From assembly GCA_938002605.1 (NCBI GenBank), contig CALLAF010000003.1, positions 1 to 48,973 on the forward strand: a stretch of 48,973 nt of DNA, given 5' to 3'. Source of the stretch: an uncultured Paracoccaceae bacterium. GTDB taxonomy: Bacteria > Pseudomonadota > Alphaproteobacteria > Rhodobacterales > Rhodobacteraceae. The notes beneath the pieces were generated by a model that saw only the letters and a program-made list of their open reading frames with translations, made no database searches and had not been told where the DNA came from. The position numbers were made by a program, and so were the translations under genes. This document shows positions 1 through 6,907 of this stretch, in pieces (position 1 is the first letter of the stretch; every line of letters begins with the position of its first letter).

Positions 1-84
1 ACGCGGCATGCCTTGCCCCGTCAGAACCTCAACCTGCCGTAACTTCGTGACAATTTCCTCGGGCTTGGGTCGCTTGTTTGCCAT
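1..84 (-). CDS. IS3-family transposase OrfA, N-terminal 28 residues
   Basis: Partial gene running off the left edge. The visible N-terminus includes KPEEIVTKLRQVEVL, which I recognise as the start of the helix-turn-helix OrfA protein of a widespread IS3-family group. OrfA and OrfB are normally joined by programmed frameshifting to give the active transposase. A good ribosome binding site (ACGGAGGAAAC) lies just upstream of the ATG at 84. No statement about integrity is possible from 28 residues. Confidence 0.8.
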   Translation of the reverse strand, partial: MANKRPKPEEIVTKLRQVEVLTGQGMPR

Positions 85-140
85 GTGTTTCCTCCGTTTT
101 CCTAAACATAGCGGAGGACCACTTCAGTGGGGGAGGATCA
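1..140 (-). mobile_element. IS3-family insertion sequence, left end only
   Basis: Read on the minus strand, the element begins with TGATCCTCCCCC at position 140, followed by a short leader and the start of an orfA-type transposase gene at 84. The rest lies outside the window. The terminal TGA-CC-CCCC pattern is common at ends of alphaproteobacterial IS3-family elements. The boundary at 140 is inferred from this motif; the flanking target duplication cannot be checked because the other end is missing. The IS at the far right of the window has a related but different end, so they are probably two different elements. Confidence 0.75.
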
Positions 141-417
141 AGGTGGGGGGCGCGTGGTACGTGGATGTGGGCGGCAGAGCGGCGCGGTATGCGGTCCAAA
201 GCAGACTTAGATTGGTGCGTACGGCACACCGTAGCTGCTGCAACGAAGCGTCATATTCTTCTTATGAAGAGTACAAGCGGCAATCATTACAATGGTGCCG
301 TTCGCTGTACTTGCTTGGTCAATTGTATATCAACGCTCTCAAAATTCGGGTCGCTTTATCTTGTAGATTAGGAAGACAAGCCCAATATCAAACGTATACT
401 GAAGTATTGGAAATACA
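141..417. other. Intergenic stretch without a supported gene
   Basis: Between the IS end and the small membrane protein at 418 I see no convincing coding frame, RNA gene or terminator. The first 80 bases are GC-rich and the rest is AT-richer than the core genome to the right, as expected for recently acquired DNA. Open frames here overlap the IS end and look random. Confidence 0.5.
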
Positions 418-915
418 ATGGAAGCGATATTGGAGAGTGTTATAGAATTCTTTGCAGGATATTTTTTTGAGGTTTCATCGTTGCTACTTGCAGCGGCGGC
501 TCTCTACTACGCTGCCCTCGCATTTCGAGTGGCTAAACGAGCCCTCTTAACGTCCCAAGAGTCTGATAAGGTGACGTTGAAGTTGAAGGCGCAAGAGGCA
601 CGCGCACAGGCGGAACGGAGCTTCCTGTCCTTACAATCGGCCTGTCACGATATCCGGGGTCAATGGGACATTCACCATAGTCGCCATTTTCCAGCACTTG
701 GAGACCCACATTTTCGCCAAGACGACACAAGTCACATTACCGAAGTAGAAACTGAAGGCCGCAAACTGCTGAGGCCGCTTGCATTAAACCTTTCAGAACT
801 GGGCGCGTTAGATGTTGCCGAGTTAGAAGATTACATTCAACGAGCAGACCAATCGGCGGTGATAATTGAACAGCTGGCTTTTCGCTTATCACCTCCAAAA
901 CAGTTTGTCTTCTGA
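418..915 (+). CDS. Hypothetical single-pass membrane protein
   Basis: A 165-residue protein I do not recognise. Residues 10-40 form one strongly hydrophobic helix (FFEVSSLLLAAAALYYAALAF). Basic residues follow, then a Gln/Ala/Glu-rich probable coiled coil around 47-75, and a soluble C-terminal part. The layout suggests an N-terminal membrane anchor with a cytoplasmic domain. It converges on the reverse transcriptase gene, leaving about 90 bases between their stops. It is AT-richer than the core genes and sits in the accessory island, so a phage- or defence-related role is possible, but nothing in the sequence proves one. The start has only a weak ribosome binding site. Confidence 0.55.
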   Translation: MEAILESVIEFFAGYFFEVSSLLLAAAALYYAALAFRVAKRALLTSQESDKVTLKLKAQEARAQAERSFLSLQSACHDIRGQWDIHHSRHFPALGDPHFRQDDTSHITEVETEGRKLLRPLALNLSELGALDVAELEDYIQRADQSAVIIEQLAFRLSPPKQFVF

Positions 916-1004
916 CAGTCCGAAGCCGCTGTGCACAACACGTGCGATGAAGGTCCGCTGGTGTCCGATGTCAAACATGTAAGGTCAGATGCAAAGGAAG
1001 TTTT

Positions 1005-2660
1005 TTAATATTCAAGAAGATCAGACATATCATCGCTCGACCCGTTGAGGTCCTTGCTCTTTCTATCAATCCCATGATTTTTTGCATGCAATCTGGCTGC
1101 TTTGCAAGCCTTAACGAAGCTTGGCAGTCGTACTTCTGGTAGTGGTTCCAACCCATCTTTTCCCTCTTTTTTTATCCAAGCGTTCATATCAAGCCAACTG
1201 CCATCAATTACTTGAGCTTTATTAGGAATGAGGCCAGAGGTGTGGGTTACACCTAGCGCACTCCGGATCAAAAACTCACGATGCTTCATTGCACGCCTGA
1301 TATTACTAACCATCCACCCGTCAAGTCGAGCGAAGGGGGCAAGATCATCCACCAAGGCATAATGAGCCATGATGCCATGCATTCTTTTTATTTTTTCTTC
1401 TCGATAAAGGCAGCCGTAAATGTTTTTTTCGGAATTTCCTCCGTAAATCGTTTTTCTAAGTTCACTAATCAAGCCAAGTAAATCCCAGTCGAACTGAGGC
1501 TTGGAAACGCTTACTCTGTTGGGATTAAAGCTCCCGTTCCGAATATATTGAATCAAGTAAAGGTTTACCAATCGCCCAATTTTCGTTTGAATCTTCTCCT
1601 CGACCTTACTTGAAATCGTTGTCCCCGTGGGTGAGAATCTGTACCCAAGAAAATCAATGTTCCCCGTTGTTCTGATTTCCTGCTCAGTTGCGGAGAACGC
1701 AGATATACCGGGCGATTTCTTCTCATTTATCTCAAGGTCGTTCCTGTGAGCGTGATCATAGAAGACCTGCTCAACTTGTAATGCTTGCTCATAGTTGTTT
1801 GTGAGTGCAACCACGTCATCTGCGTATCGGACAAATTTGCCTGATTTAAGTTGCAAACTCTTGTCCAAGTCATGGAGCGCCAAGTTGGCTAAGATCAGGG
1901 ATACACTGGACCCTTGCGGCGTGCCGACCTCACGTCTTTCTTGAATTTTTTTGGTGACACCTGTAGCCTTTTTAACGATCTCCTTCTCAAAATCGTGAGA
2001 CATAAAGGCCTTAATAACCTGCCGTTCAATCGACGTAATGCGAAGAGGGGATCTATTTTTCGAATTTGCGCCAATCAGATCGTCCAAAAACGCATGAGGA
2101 ATTTTGTCAAAGAATTTTTTAAAATCGACTTGAATGGCGAAAGTTTTCTCGTGCGGATTGGTGTCACTGAGTGCCTTGATTGCATCGAATATGTCCCGAT
2201 CAGGCAAATAGGCATAACTGTCTGGTGAGAACGCTCGAAGGTTCCGCTTAACAATAGAACGATACACCAACTTGGCGACCACATTGTCTGGAATGGAAAA
2301 GGAGGTAAGCGGGCGTGTGCCTCCATCTTTTTTAGGGATATCAAACATTCTAGCCATTTCTGGTTCGTAAGTTCCCTTTTGAAGCCTAGCCCAGATTACT
2401 TTTGATATAACGTTGCTATTCTTGGTGCAAAAATATGGGTCGTAGTGGTCATTAGTTTTTTTCGGAGCGGTAACCCGAAAAGGTGCCACGCCAGTCCGTT
2501 TTCTGATTCTTTCACGGTGCTCTTCAAACTTCTTATTTTTGGCCGCCATCTTTGCAATCATGCGTCGAGACGTGGATTTTATTTCATTCTTGATGGCTTC
2601 CTGCAAACTTCTTTCCTTCAAAACCCTTTCGGGCGCCGGCACCCTAAAAGAAATCACCAC
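1005..2660 (-). CDS. Stand-alone reverse transcriptase, unknown-group / defence (DRT-like) type
   Basis: About 551 residues from a GTG at 2660, preceded by GGAG at a 5-base spacing. An in-frame start at 2771 would add a low-complexity Gly/Cys-rich leader that looks non-coding. All core RT blocks are visible: PKKDGGTRPL (RT1-2), block A VDFKKFFD near 178-185, block B GTPQGSS near 246-252, catalytic YADD at 279-282 and FLGY near 337. After about 360 comes a helical C-terminal region with no HNH nuclease, no maturase-type motif and no retron-like short thumb. Such host-encoded RTs belong to the 'unknown group'/Abi set, many of which are anti-phage systems (DRT) working with an adjacent non-coding RNA. 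The exact subgroup cannot be named by eye. It sits in a phage-like island near an IS, typical of defence cargo. Confidence 0.85.
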   Translation of the reverse strand: MVISFRVPAPERVLKERSLQEAIKNEIKSTSRRMIAKMAAKNKKFEEHRERIRKRTGVAPFRVTAPKKTNDHYDPYFCTKNSNVISKVIWARLQKGTYEPEMARMFDIPKKDGGTRPLTSFSIPDNVVAKLVYRSIVKRNLRAFSPDSYAYLPDRDIFDAIKALSDTNPHEKTFAIQVDFKKFFDKIPHAFLDDLIGANSKNRSPLRITSIERQVIKAFMSHDFEKEIVKKATGVTKKIQERREVGTPQGSSVSLILANLALHDLDKSLQLKSGKFVRYADDVVALTNNYEQALQVEQVFYDHAHRNDLEINEKKSPGISAFSATEQEIRTTGNIDFLGYRFSPTGTTISSKVEEKIQTKIGRLVNLYLIQYIRNGSFNPNRVSVSKPQFDWDLLGLISELRKTIYGGNSEKNIYGCLYREEKIKRMHGIMAHYALVDDLAPFARLDGWMVSNIRRAMKHREFLIRSALGVTHTSGLIPNKAQVIDGSWLDMNAWIKKEGKDGLEPLPEVRLPSFVKACKAARLHAKNHGIDRKSKDLNGSSDDMSDLLEY

Positions 2661-2682
2661 AATTGCTCCACCCCCCAGACAG

Positions 2683-2725
2683 GAGAGTGTCCTACCGCAT
2701 CCACCCTCTACGCGAGAGTGTCCTA
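2683..2725. repeat. 12-bp direct repeat GAGAGTGTCCTA, two copies
   Basis: Identical copies lie at 2683-2694 and 2714-2725, 31 bases apart, in the leader of the reverse transcriptase. A 10-bp inverted match, GGACACTCTC, lies at 2965-2974. They could be protein or RNA recognition elements, or ends of a decayed mobile element. Confidence 0.6.
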
Positions 2726-2940
2726 AGGAGCGACCGCCGCCACTAAGTTGGAAGCTGCAGTCATCTGCCACCCGGTGCCGACTAAGCCAAACAGCCTTGA
2801 GGATTTATCGCATAGGTTGAGCATGGTCGTCAATGGAATGAAATTTATCGATTTCTGCTAGCTTTCACAAAAAAAATTCATTGGGTATTCTTTACGGTGT
2901 TTGCCATGAATTGTGACTTCGTTCCGCCCTCTCGAAGTTC

Positions 2941-3178
2941 AAAGTACGCAGATCCGGGGCGCAGGGACACTCTCCCTTGAAACCTTTAATATCGCGGGAA
3001 GAGCCTATCTCGTGAATATGCTATACACTCTAGTCAAAGGAGGCGGAACGTTCCCGATCTGTGTTTTCTTGCGGTTTGTGTCAGTTGCAGCGAATGGCAA
3101 CCTCCCGCCCTTACTGTTCGCGTCGGTTTTTAAACCAATCCAATATCGCGCTTACAGTGAATGTCCCAAAAGTACGCA
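2941..3178. repeat. Direct repeat AAAGTACGCA flanking about 220 bases
   Basis: Copies at 2941-2950 and 3169-3178. The second is embedded in AATGTCCCAAAAGTACGCAA, the first stands just before the GGGACACTCTCC motif. It may mark a small insertion or the edge between the RT cargo and the phage-like module. Ten bases could also match by chance. Confidence 0.35.
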
Positions 3179-3200
3179 AAGCAGGCATCGACCTAACAAA

Positions 3201-3878
3201 TCAATCGCCCCACGGCCGCAACGGCGGTAGCTGGCCAGCGACAACCCAAGATGTTAGATCGTTTCCAATCTGGAATGACGTGCGCAATTCTAACAGTGCC
3301 GTCCGGAACAGCAACCAATGACGTCGACGCGATGCCATTTCAGCCGCGCCACCACGGATGATAATCGGGCAGTAGTGCACGGTGTCAGCCACGCGCACGC
3401 CTTTGCGGTTGATGCGCTCCTGCGCAGGCCAGCCCGCAGCACCAAGATCGGCGGCATCTGCTGTCTTGGCTGTGCGCCCATGCCGGTTGGTAAACCATGC
3501 GCGGGGGATCACCGATGTTTCGACCTGCCACTCTGGCAGCGTGCCGGCGCGCGCATGCTCTGCGATCGTCAGTGCCATGCGCTGACCACCGCAGCCCTCG
3601 GACAAAACCGACAACGCATTGGCGACGAGATCCGCGTCAGGATGTGGATCCGAGCGGCCACCGCCGTCAACCCGGCAGCCCAGCTGCTCATGCTCTGCGA
3701 TGGTTGCAGTCATACTGGCGTAACCAAACCCGCCAACGCAGCTTTCCGCAAAGCTCTCGCGTTGCAGGTCAAGCTGCGCGGCTTCGCGTTGGAATGCCCA
3801 AACGACGAGGCCCCAGATATCAATCGACCGCCGTGCATCGATGCGTGCCGCCTGCCCCATACCGCGCACCGCCATCAT
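3201..3878 (-). CDS. Phage-type hypothetical protein, last gene of the leftward early operon
   Basis: About 225 residues from ATG 3878, which overlaps the stop of the upstream gene as ATGA. A longer frame to 3923 is less likely because it ignores that coupling. I do not recognise a named family. The protein contains the phrase TIAEH twice (TATIAEHEQLG and ALTIAEHARAG), suggesting an internal duplication of about 55-60 residues. It is rich in Arg and Trp and has no signal peptide or membrane helix. Its place after a helix-turn-helix replication-type gene suggests a cytoplasmic role in phage DNA metabolism or regulation, which is inference only. Confidence 0.6.
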   Translation of the reverse strand: MMAVRGMGQAARIDARRSIDIWGLVVWAFQREAAQLDLQRESFAESCVGGFGYASMTATIAEHEQLGCRVDGGGRSDPHPDADLVANALSVLSEGCGGQRMALTIAEHARAGTLPEWQVETSVIPRAWFTNRHGRTAKTADAADLGAAGWPAQERINRKGVRVADTVHYCPIIIRGGAAEMASRRRHWLLFRTALLELRTSFQIGNDLTSWVVAGQLPPLRPWGD

Positions 3879-4462
3879 GCCCCTGCCCCTTGCGATTGCC
3901 CCAACGCGGCGATGTCTTGGCACTTGCGCAGCGCCGCCAACCTGCGCTCGCGCCAGCTTGCCAGTTCAGGCGGCAGCTGATCGCCGCGCGCCAAAGCTTC
4001 GTCAGCACGCACCATCCGGGTGACGCTGTCACCTGCCTGCGTTTTGATCTGACTGACAGCATAGGCATTTGGCCAGCGGCGCATCTTTTTGAGTTCAACC
4101 AGCAATTCTGGTGCCCACCCACCGATGATTGCATCGGCACCCAGCTGCGCGGCAAAGACCGCGCGGATCAATGGAGAGGCCTCATCACCGGGTGGCTGGA
4201 TTTGCCCGGCCCAGTCCAGAACGCGGTTGCCAATCGGGAACCGGTCACGGTCTTTGCCACCGGGGTTGGACGCCGCTTGTTCTTCCAGCGCCATCAGGTT
4301 CGGCGCGCTCATGTAGGCCAGCCGTGCGCAAAGGTCTTTGATCATCTCTTCGAATTGCGCCTTGGTCAGGCTTCCTGGTTTCGCCAACCCGCGTCGCTGC
4401 AACGGATGCACCAAAAGCATCTCAACGCGCTTTTCACCATCGGCCTGTTGTGAAATATCCAT
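3875..4462 (-). CDS. Phage-type hypothetical protein
   Basis: About 195 residues. I chose ATG 4462 because GAGGAAA lies 6 bases upstream and the gene then starts 16 bases after the previous stop; the longer GTG frame to 4504 would overlap it. The protein is mixed alpha-helical, with no membrane segment or recognised catalytic motif. The middle (GNRVLDWAGQIQPPGDEAS) and the C-terminal Arg-rich helix (ELASWRERRLAALRKC) are its most distinctive parts. It is translationally coupled to the following gene. A function in the phage early operon is likely but unidentified. Confidence 0.65.
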   Translation of the reverse strand: MDISQQADGEKRVEMLLVHPLQRRGLAKPGSLTKAQFEEMIKDLCARLAYMSAPNLMALEEQAASNPGGKDRDRFPIGNRVLDWAGQIQPPGDEASPLIRAVFAAQLGADAIIGGWAPELLVELKKMRRWPNAYAVSQIKTQAGDSVTRMVRADEALARGDQLPPELASWRERRLAALRKCQDIAALGQSQGAGA

Positions 4463-4478
4463 CAGCGCTTTCCTCTTC

Positions 4479-5117
4479 TCAGCAATTCTGCGTTTCAGCT
4501 GCACGCAAACCGTGCTTGGTAATCTCTTCGTCGGTCAGCAGCGCGCCATCGGCGATGCAGCTGCGCACGCGGTCCCTCACGGCAGCAGCATTGATGCGTC
4601 CACCACCGCGAATGTGATCCGCGATCTGCTTTGCCTCAGAGCGTTCATCTGCCGTGAAATACGGCGCAGCATTTGTCGCGCGCCCTGTTCTTTTCTGGTT
4701 CTCTTCAGGTTCGTGTCTAGACGTCTGGACACGGCTACCCCCATTTTCTGGACACGGGATTGCCCGTTTTCTGGACACGGCTTTTGCCTTTTCCCGTGTC
4801 TGGATTCTGGACACGGCTTTTTCCACATTTTGTGGTTTTTCTTCGTCGCACCCCAAGACGTAAAGCGTGCTTTTTTGCTTCTTGGTTTTCGCGTTTGATC
4901 GCTGCACGCGGCGTATAAACCCGCCCACCTCTAAAGCCTTCAGGTGCACATTCACGCTGGCGCGCGACATTTCGCACTCACTCGCCAGCAAAGCCTGTGA
5001 GGGGTCGCAGCGCTTGGTGTGGCGGTTGTGACAGTCGGCGAGATACACCAACACGAGCTTCGCAGCTGGTTTGAGACCGCGTTGGCTAAACGCCCAATTC
5101 GTAGCTTCGATGCTCAT
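4479..5117 (-). CDS. Helix-turn-helix replication/regulatory protein of phage type
   Basis: 212 residues from ATG 5117. Residues about 15-75 (KLVLVYLADCHNRHT, then SECEMSRASVNVHLKALE) form a winged helix-turn-helix of the kind at the N-terminus of phage and plasmid replication-initiation (O-like) proteins and of 'helix-turn-helix domain-containing' prophage proteins. A Lys/Arg/Glu-rich linker follows, with repeated phrases containing SRVQ and VSR around 100-140, and then a short helical end. Size and domain fit a DNA-binding early protein. It lies 31 bases after the preceding gene in the leftward operon. Confidence 0.7.
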   Translation of the reverse strand: MSIEATNWAFSQRGLKPAAKLVLVYLADCHNRHTKRCDPSQALLASECEMSRASVNVHLKALEVGGFIRRVQRSNAKTKKQKSTLYVLGCDEEKPQNVEKAVSRIQTREKAKAVSRKRAIPCPENGGSRVQTSRHEPEENQKRTGRATNAAPYFTADERSEAKQIADHIRGGGRINAAAVRDRVRSCIADGALLTDEEITKHGLRAAETQNC

Positions 5118-5148
5118 TGCCGCGCACCTTTACTTGCAGCGGGCCAAT

Positions 5149-5583
5149 TCATGGCGCACCGACCGCGAGCCGCGCACGCGCCTGCTGGAGTGCCACGATA
5201 GCCTCATCGATTTCTTTCATCGCGCGGACGCGGTCATCCGCGCTGCTCGATTGCTGCGCCGATAAGATGGCCGCAATCGCTTCGCCATTCTCTTTGGCGA
5301 TCGTGCCCGTCAGCGACATCAAGCAGATATCGTTGATGACCTCCTGCGCCTCCAAGCGTTTGACCATCATTTGCGTGATTGGGAACTGCTCGGATGCATC
5401 CTCAAGCGCGATGACATCGGCAACGGTCCAATCCAAAATGCCCGATGCTTTCTTGCTCACCGTGCCCTTGCTTGAGCCGCCACCCCAGCGCGCGTTGATC
5501 GTTGCCGCGACCGCGTCGTAGCAACCGAACCAGCCGACGATGGATTTCATATGGGCGCGGGACAGCTTCAAAAGGTCAGTCAT
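5149..5583 (-). CDS. Small phage-type protein, possibly regulatory
   Basis: About 144 residues from ATG 5583, supported by GAGG six bases upstream; the open frame continues to 5679 but that part lacks a ribosome binding site. The N-terminal segment MTDLLKLSRAHMKSIVGWFG and the following helices, including a VSKKASGILDWTVADVIALE stretch, look like a small helical DNA-binding or CII/Nin-like protein. The C-terminus is a heptad-rich helix (VRAMKEIDEAIVALQQARAR) that could dimerise. I cannot assign a family. It is the second gene of the leftward operon. Confidence 0.65.
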   Translation of the reverse strand: MTDLLKLSRAHMKSIVGWFGCYDAVAATINARWGGGSSKGTVSKKASGILDWTVADVIALEDASEQFPITQMMVKRLEAQEVINDICLMSLTGTIAKENGEAIAAILSAQQSSSADDRVRAMKEIDEAIVALQQARARLAVGAP

Positions 5584-5679
5584 TCGAAACCTCGTTTCCT
5601 TTGTGAGCATCGGAAAAAGCGGCACAACTTCGGTATGAGGCAAAAACCTGAATTGAAGAGGGCATTGAGAGGGGCGCAT

Positions 5680-5877
5680 TCATTGTACGGGTCCCTCGCT
5701 ATTTGCAGTGATGTATTCGCTCAGTCGATCAGCAACCCGGAGCGAACAAGTCCCACCATTCATAAGACGCGAATAGAGCCGGCTATTTCCAACGGCCCGC
5801 TCGCAAACGGTCGAAGCAGCAAGGCCCGAACTGGCCGCAAACGCCTCGACCATTTTTATAATACGCTTTTCATTCAT
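5680..5877 (-). CDS. Cro-like small DNA-binding protein
   Basis: 65 residues from ATG 5877. The frame opens at 5904, but that ATG lies inside the operator, so 5877 is the better start. The pattern (FAASSGLAASTVCERAVGNS then LYSRLMNGG and ADRLSEYI) resembles small Cro/C1-type helix-turn-helix proteins common in alphaproteobacterial prophages. It is the first gene of the leftward operon and is transcribed divergently from the repressor, as cro genes often are. The leader would be very short. Confidence 0.6.
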   Translation of the reverse strand: MNEKRIIKMVEAFAASSGLAASTVCERAVGNSRLYSRLMNGGTCSLRVADRLSEYITANSEGPVQ

Positions 5878-5883
5878 AGCCTG

Positions 5884-5912
5884 TATGTGGACTTTTGTCC
5901 GCATTACGTCAA
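5884..5912 (-). promoter_or_regulatory. Leftward early promoter with operator in its spacer
   Basis: On the minus strand TTGACG (5912-5907) is followed directly by the operator palindrome GGACAAAAGTCC. The expected -10 position near 5889-5884 is poor (CACATA). The arrangement parallels the rightward promoter at 6654, where an operator also fills the spacer. Confidence 0.45.
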
Positions 5913-5925
5913 TGGACTTTTGTCC
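5889..5925. promoter_or_regulatory. Operator pair GGACTTTTGTCC (two identical copies)
   Basis: Copies at 5889-5900 and 5914-5925, centres 25 bases apart, between the Cro-like gene and the repressor. Each is a GGAC-N4-GTCC palindrome. Copy 2 also supplies TTGTCC, a possible -35 for the repressor gene; 18 bases later comes AATAAT (5944-5949), a near-consensus -10. Repressor binding here would control both directions. Confidence 0.75.
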
Positions 5926-5962
5926 GCTACACCATCGCGCTCGAATAATTTAGTTTAGGCTC

Positions 5963-6304
5963 ATGACCAAAACCTTTCGCGATGCTCTAATTGAAATGCT
6001 TGAACAGACAAAAATGTCTGTTGCAGAGCTTGCACGCGTCTCAGGCGTATCCAAGGATCAGCTTAATAAGCTGCGCCAGCGCGATACAGCGAAGACAAAC
6101 GTTGAGGACGCACGCAAGATCGCGTCAGCATTTGGAAAAACCCTGGATAACTTCATTGGTCACCCCATATCGAAAGACGATGTTGATTTAGCAAAAGTTC
6201 TTTCTCAGCTAGAACCATCGGAACGCAAGTTTCTAATAAACGCTGCAAAAGCGCAGATCGCCGCACGGAATCAGTCTCAGAAACAACCTGACGAAGACGA
6301 CTAA
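5963..6304 (+). CDS. XRE-family phage repressor (CI-like)
   Basis: 113 residues. Residues about 5-60 are a classic XRE helix-turn-helix (MSVAELARVSGVSKDQLNKL is the core, with EDARKIASAFGKTLDNFIG completing the five-helix fold). The C-terminal part is short and charged, without an S24 peptidase, so induction by RecA-type self-cleavage is not expected. It sits between two clusters of the palindrome GGAC-N4-GTCC and is the obvious candidate to bind them. It probably represses the leftward operon (5877 to 3201) and the rightward operon (from 6707), and its own promoter overlaps operator copy 2. Confidence 0.85.
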   Translation: MTKTFRDALIEMLEQTKMSVAELARVSGVSKDQLNKLRQRDTAKTNVEDARKIASAFGKTLDNFIGHPISKDDVDLAKVLSQLEPSERKFLINAAKAQIAARNQSQKQPDEDD

Positions 6305-6632
6305 TAATCTCTTGGTTTTGCATTTATGCACCCCAGATGTATTTCAACAAACGGGGCGCATGGTCTCGCAGGCGACCGATACGGCATGTACCCTTGCGGT
6401 CAAAAAGCTATCAAACCGCAGTCAACACATACGAGAACATTAGAAGAACATCAACTAAAGTTAGCATCTTTTAGTTGTGATTAAATTCTGATGTCTGGTT
6501 GTGACCATTCAGCATAGCCAAGGCCAAATGCACACGCCCGAGTCTAAGAAAGCAGCTCAATCCAGTCCGAATACAAGTCGTCTTCGCGCAGTAATTTTGT
6601 GGTTTAAGCTTTGAAACTCAGAAACACAAATT
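6305..6632. other. Non-coding leader region between repressor and rightward promoter
   Basis: About 330 AT-rich bases without a supported gene. One hairpin is clear: CAACTAAA (6452-6459) pairs with TTTAGTTG (6470-6477) across a 10-base loop. It has no strong T tract, so its role as a terminator for the repressor transcript is uncertain. Confidence 0.4.
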
Positions 6633-6672
6633 GGACTATTGTCCATATTATTATTGACATGGACTTTTGTCC
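6633..6672. promoter_or_regulatory. Second operator pair (GGACTATTGTCC and GGACTTTTGTCC)
   Basis: Copies at 6633-6644 and 6661-6672, centres 28 bases apart; both extend to TGGAC-N4-GTCCA. The second is identical over 12 bases to the copies at 5889 and 5914. Same-sequence operators at both ends of the repressor locus point to one regulator controlling both early operons. Confidence 0.8.
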
Positions 6673-6682
6673 ACGATAGATA
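6654..6682 (+). promoter_or_regulatory. Rightward early promoter overlapping an operator
   Basis: TTGACA (6654-6659) is a perfect -35, followed by a 17-base spacer and TAGATA (6677-6682). The operator 6661-6672 lies wholly within the spacer, so bound repressor would block RNA polymerase. Transcription would start near 6690, just before the gene at 6707. Confidence 0.65.
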
Positions 6683-6706
6683 CTTCTCCAACAAACGGAG
6701 AACGAC

Positions 6707-6904
6707 ATGAGAATGCCAAAGCGGCCCCGAAACACAGAAAACGCCTGCGACATTGCCGCAAACCCGCAATGGTTTCACAGCCGCAGCCTACGCACGCTCG
6801 CTTGGGCGGCCCTAAAAGCGGATCGTGGTCAGACCGTCCATCAGCACCGCCTGCAAGCGATGCACGCTGCGCAGCCGTCCACCTCAACAACACAAGGAAT
6901 TTAG
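6707..6904 (+). CDS. Small hypothetical protein, first gene of rightward phage operon
   Basis: 65 residues, Arg- and Ala-rich, not recognised. GGAG (6697-6700) stands 6 bases before the ATG, and the stop is followed 3 bases later by the next gene, so it fits the operon well. An alternative frame from 6667 to 7005 lacks a ribosome binding site and overlaps the next gene. No membrane segment or clear motif is visible. Confidence 0.5.
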   Translation: MRMPKRPRNTENACDIAANPQWFHSRSLRTLAWAALKADRGQTVHQHRLQAMHAAQPSTSTTQGI

Positions 6905-6907
6905 ACA

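Larger units (their letters stand above)
2661..3200. other. Gene-poor region upstream of the reverse transcriptase; candidate ncRNA locus
   Basis: About 540 bases without a supported coding frame, lying 5' of the reverse transcriptase. The minus strand has no long open frame beyond the RT leader. It holds a 12-bp direct repeat with an inverted partial copy, a 9-bp inverted repeat (CGTTCCGCC at 2920-2928, GGCGGAACG at 3042-3050), a small hairpin (ACTTCG/CGAAGT near 2916-2937) and a 10-bp direct repeat (2941, 3169). DRT2-, DRT9- and retron-type RTs keep their template RNA in this position. That comparison is knowledge of the families; a transcript here is inference. Confidence 0.4.

Noticed and set aside
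1005-2660. Reverse transcriptase as part of a group II intron or a retron
   Set aside because: I saw no maturase X-domain motifs, no HNH domain and no intron domain V-like hairpin at either side, and the protein is too long for a typical retron RT. A retron-like ncRNA upstream is not fully excluded.
3318-4453. Long plus-strand open frames opposite the leftward phage operon
   Set aside because: They lack ribosome binding sites and plausible composition (Arg/Pro/Ala-rich), while the minus-strand genes have good starts and ATGA couplings.
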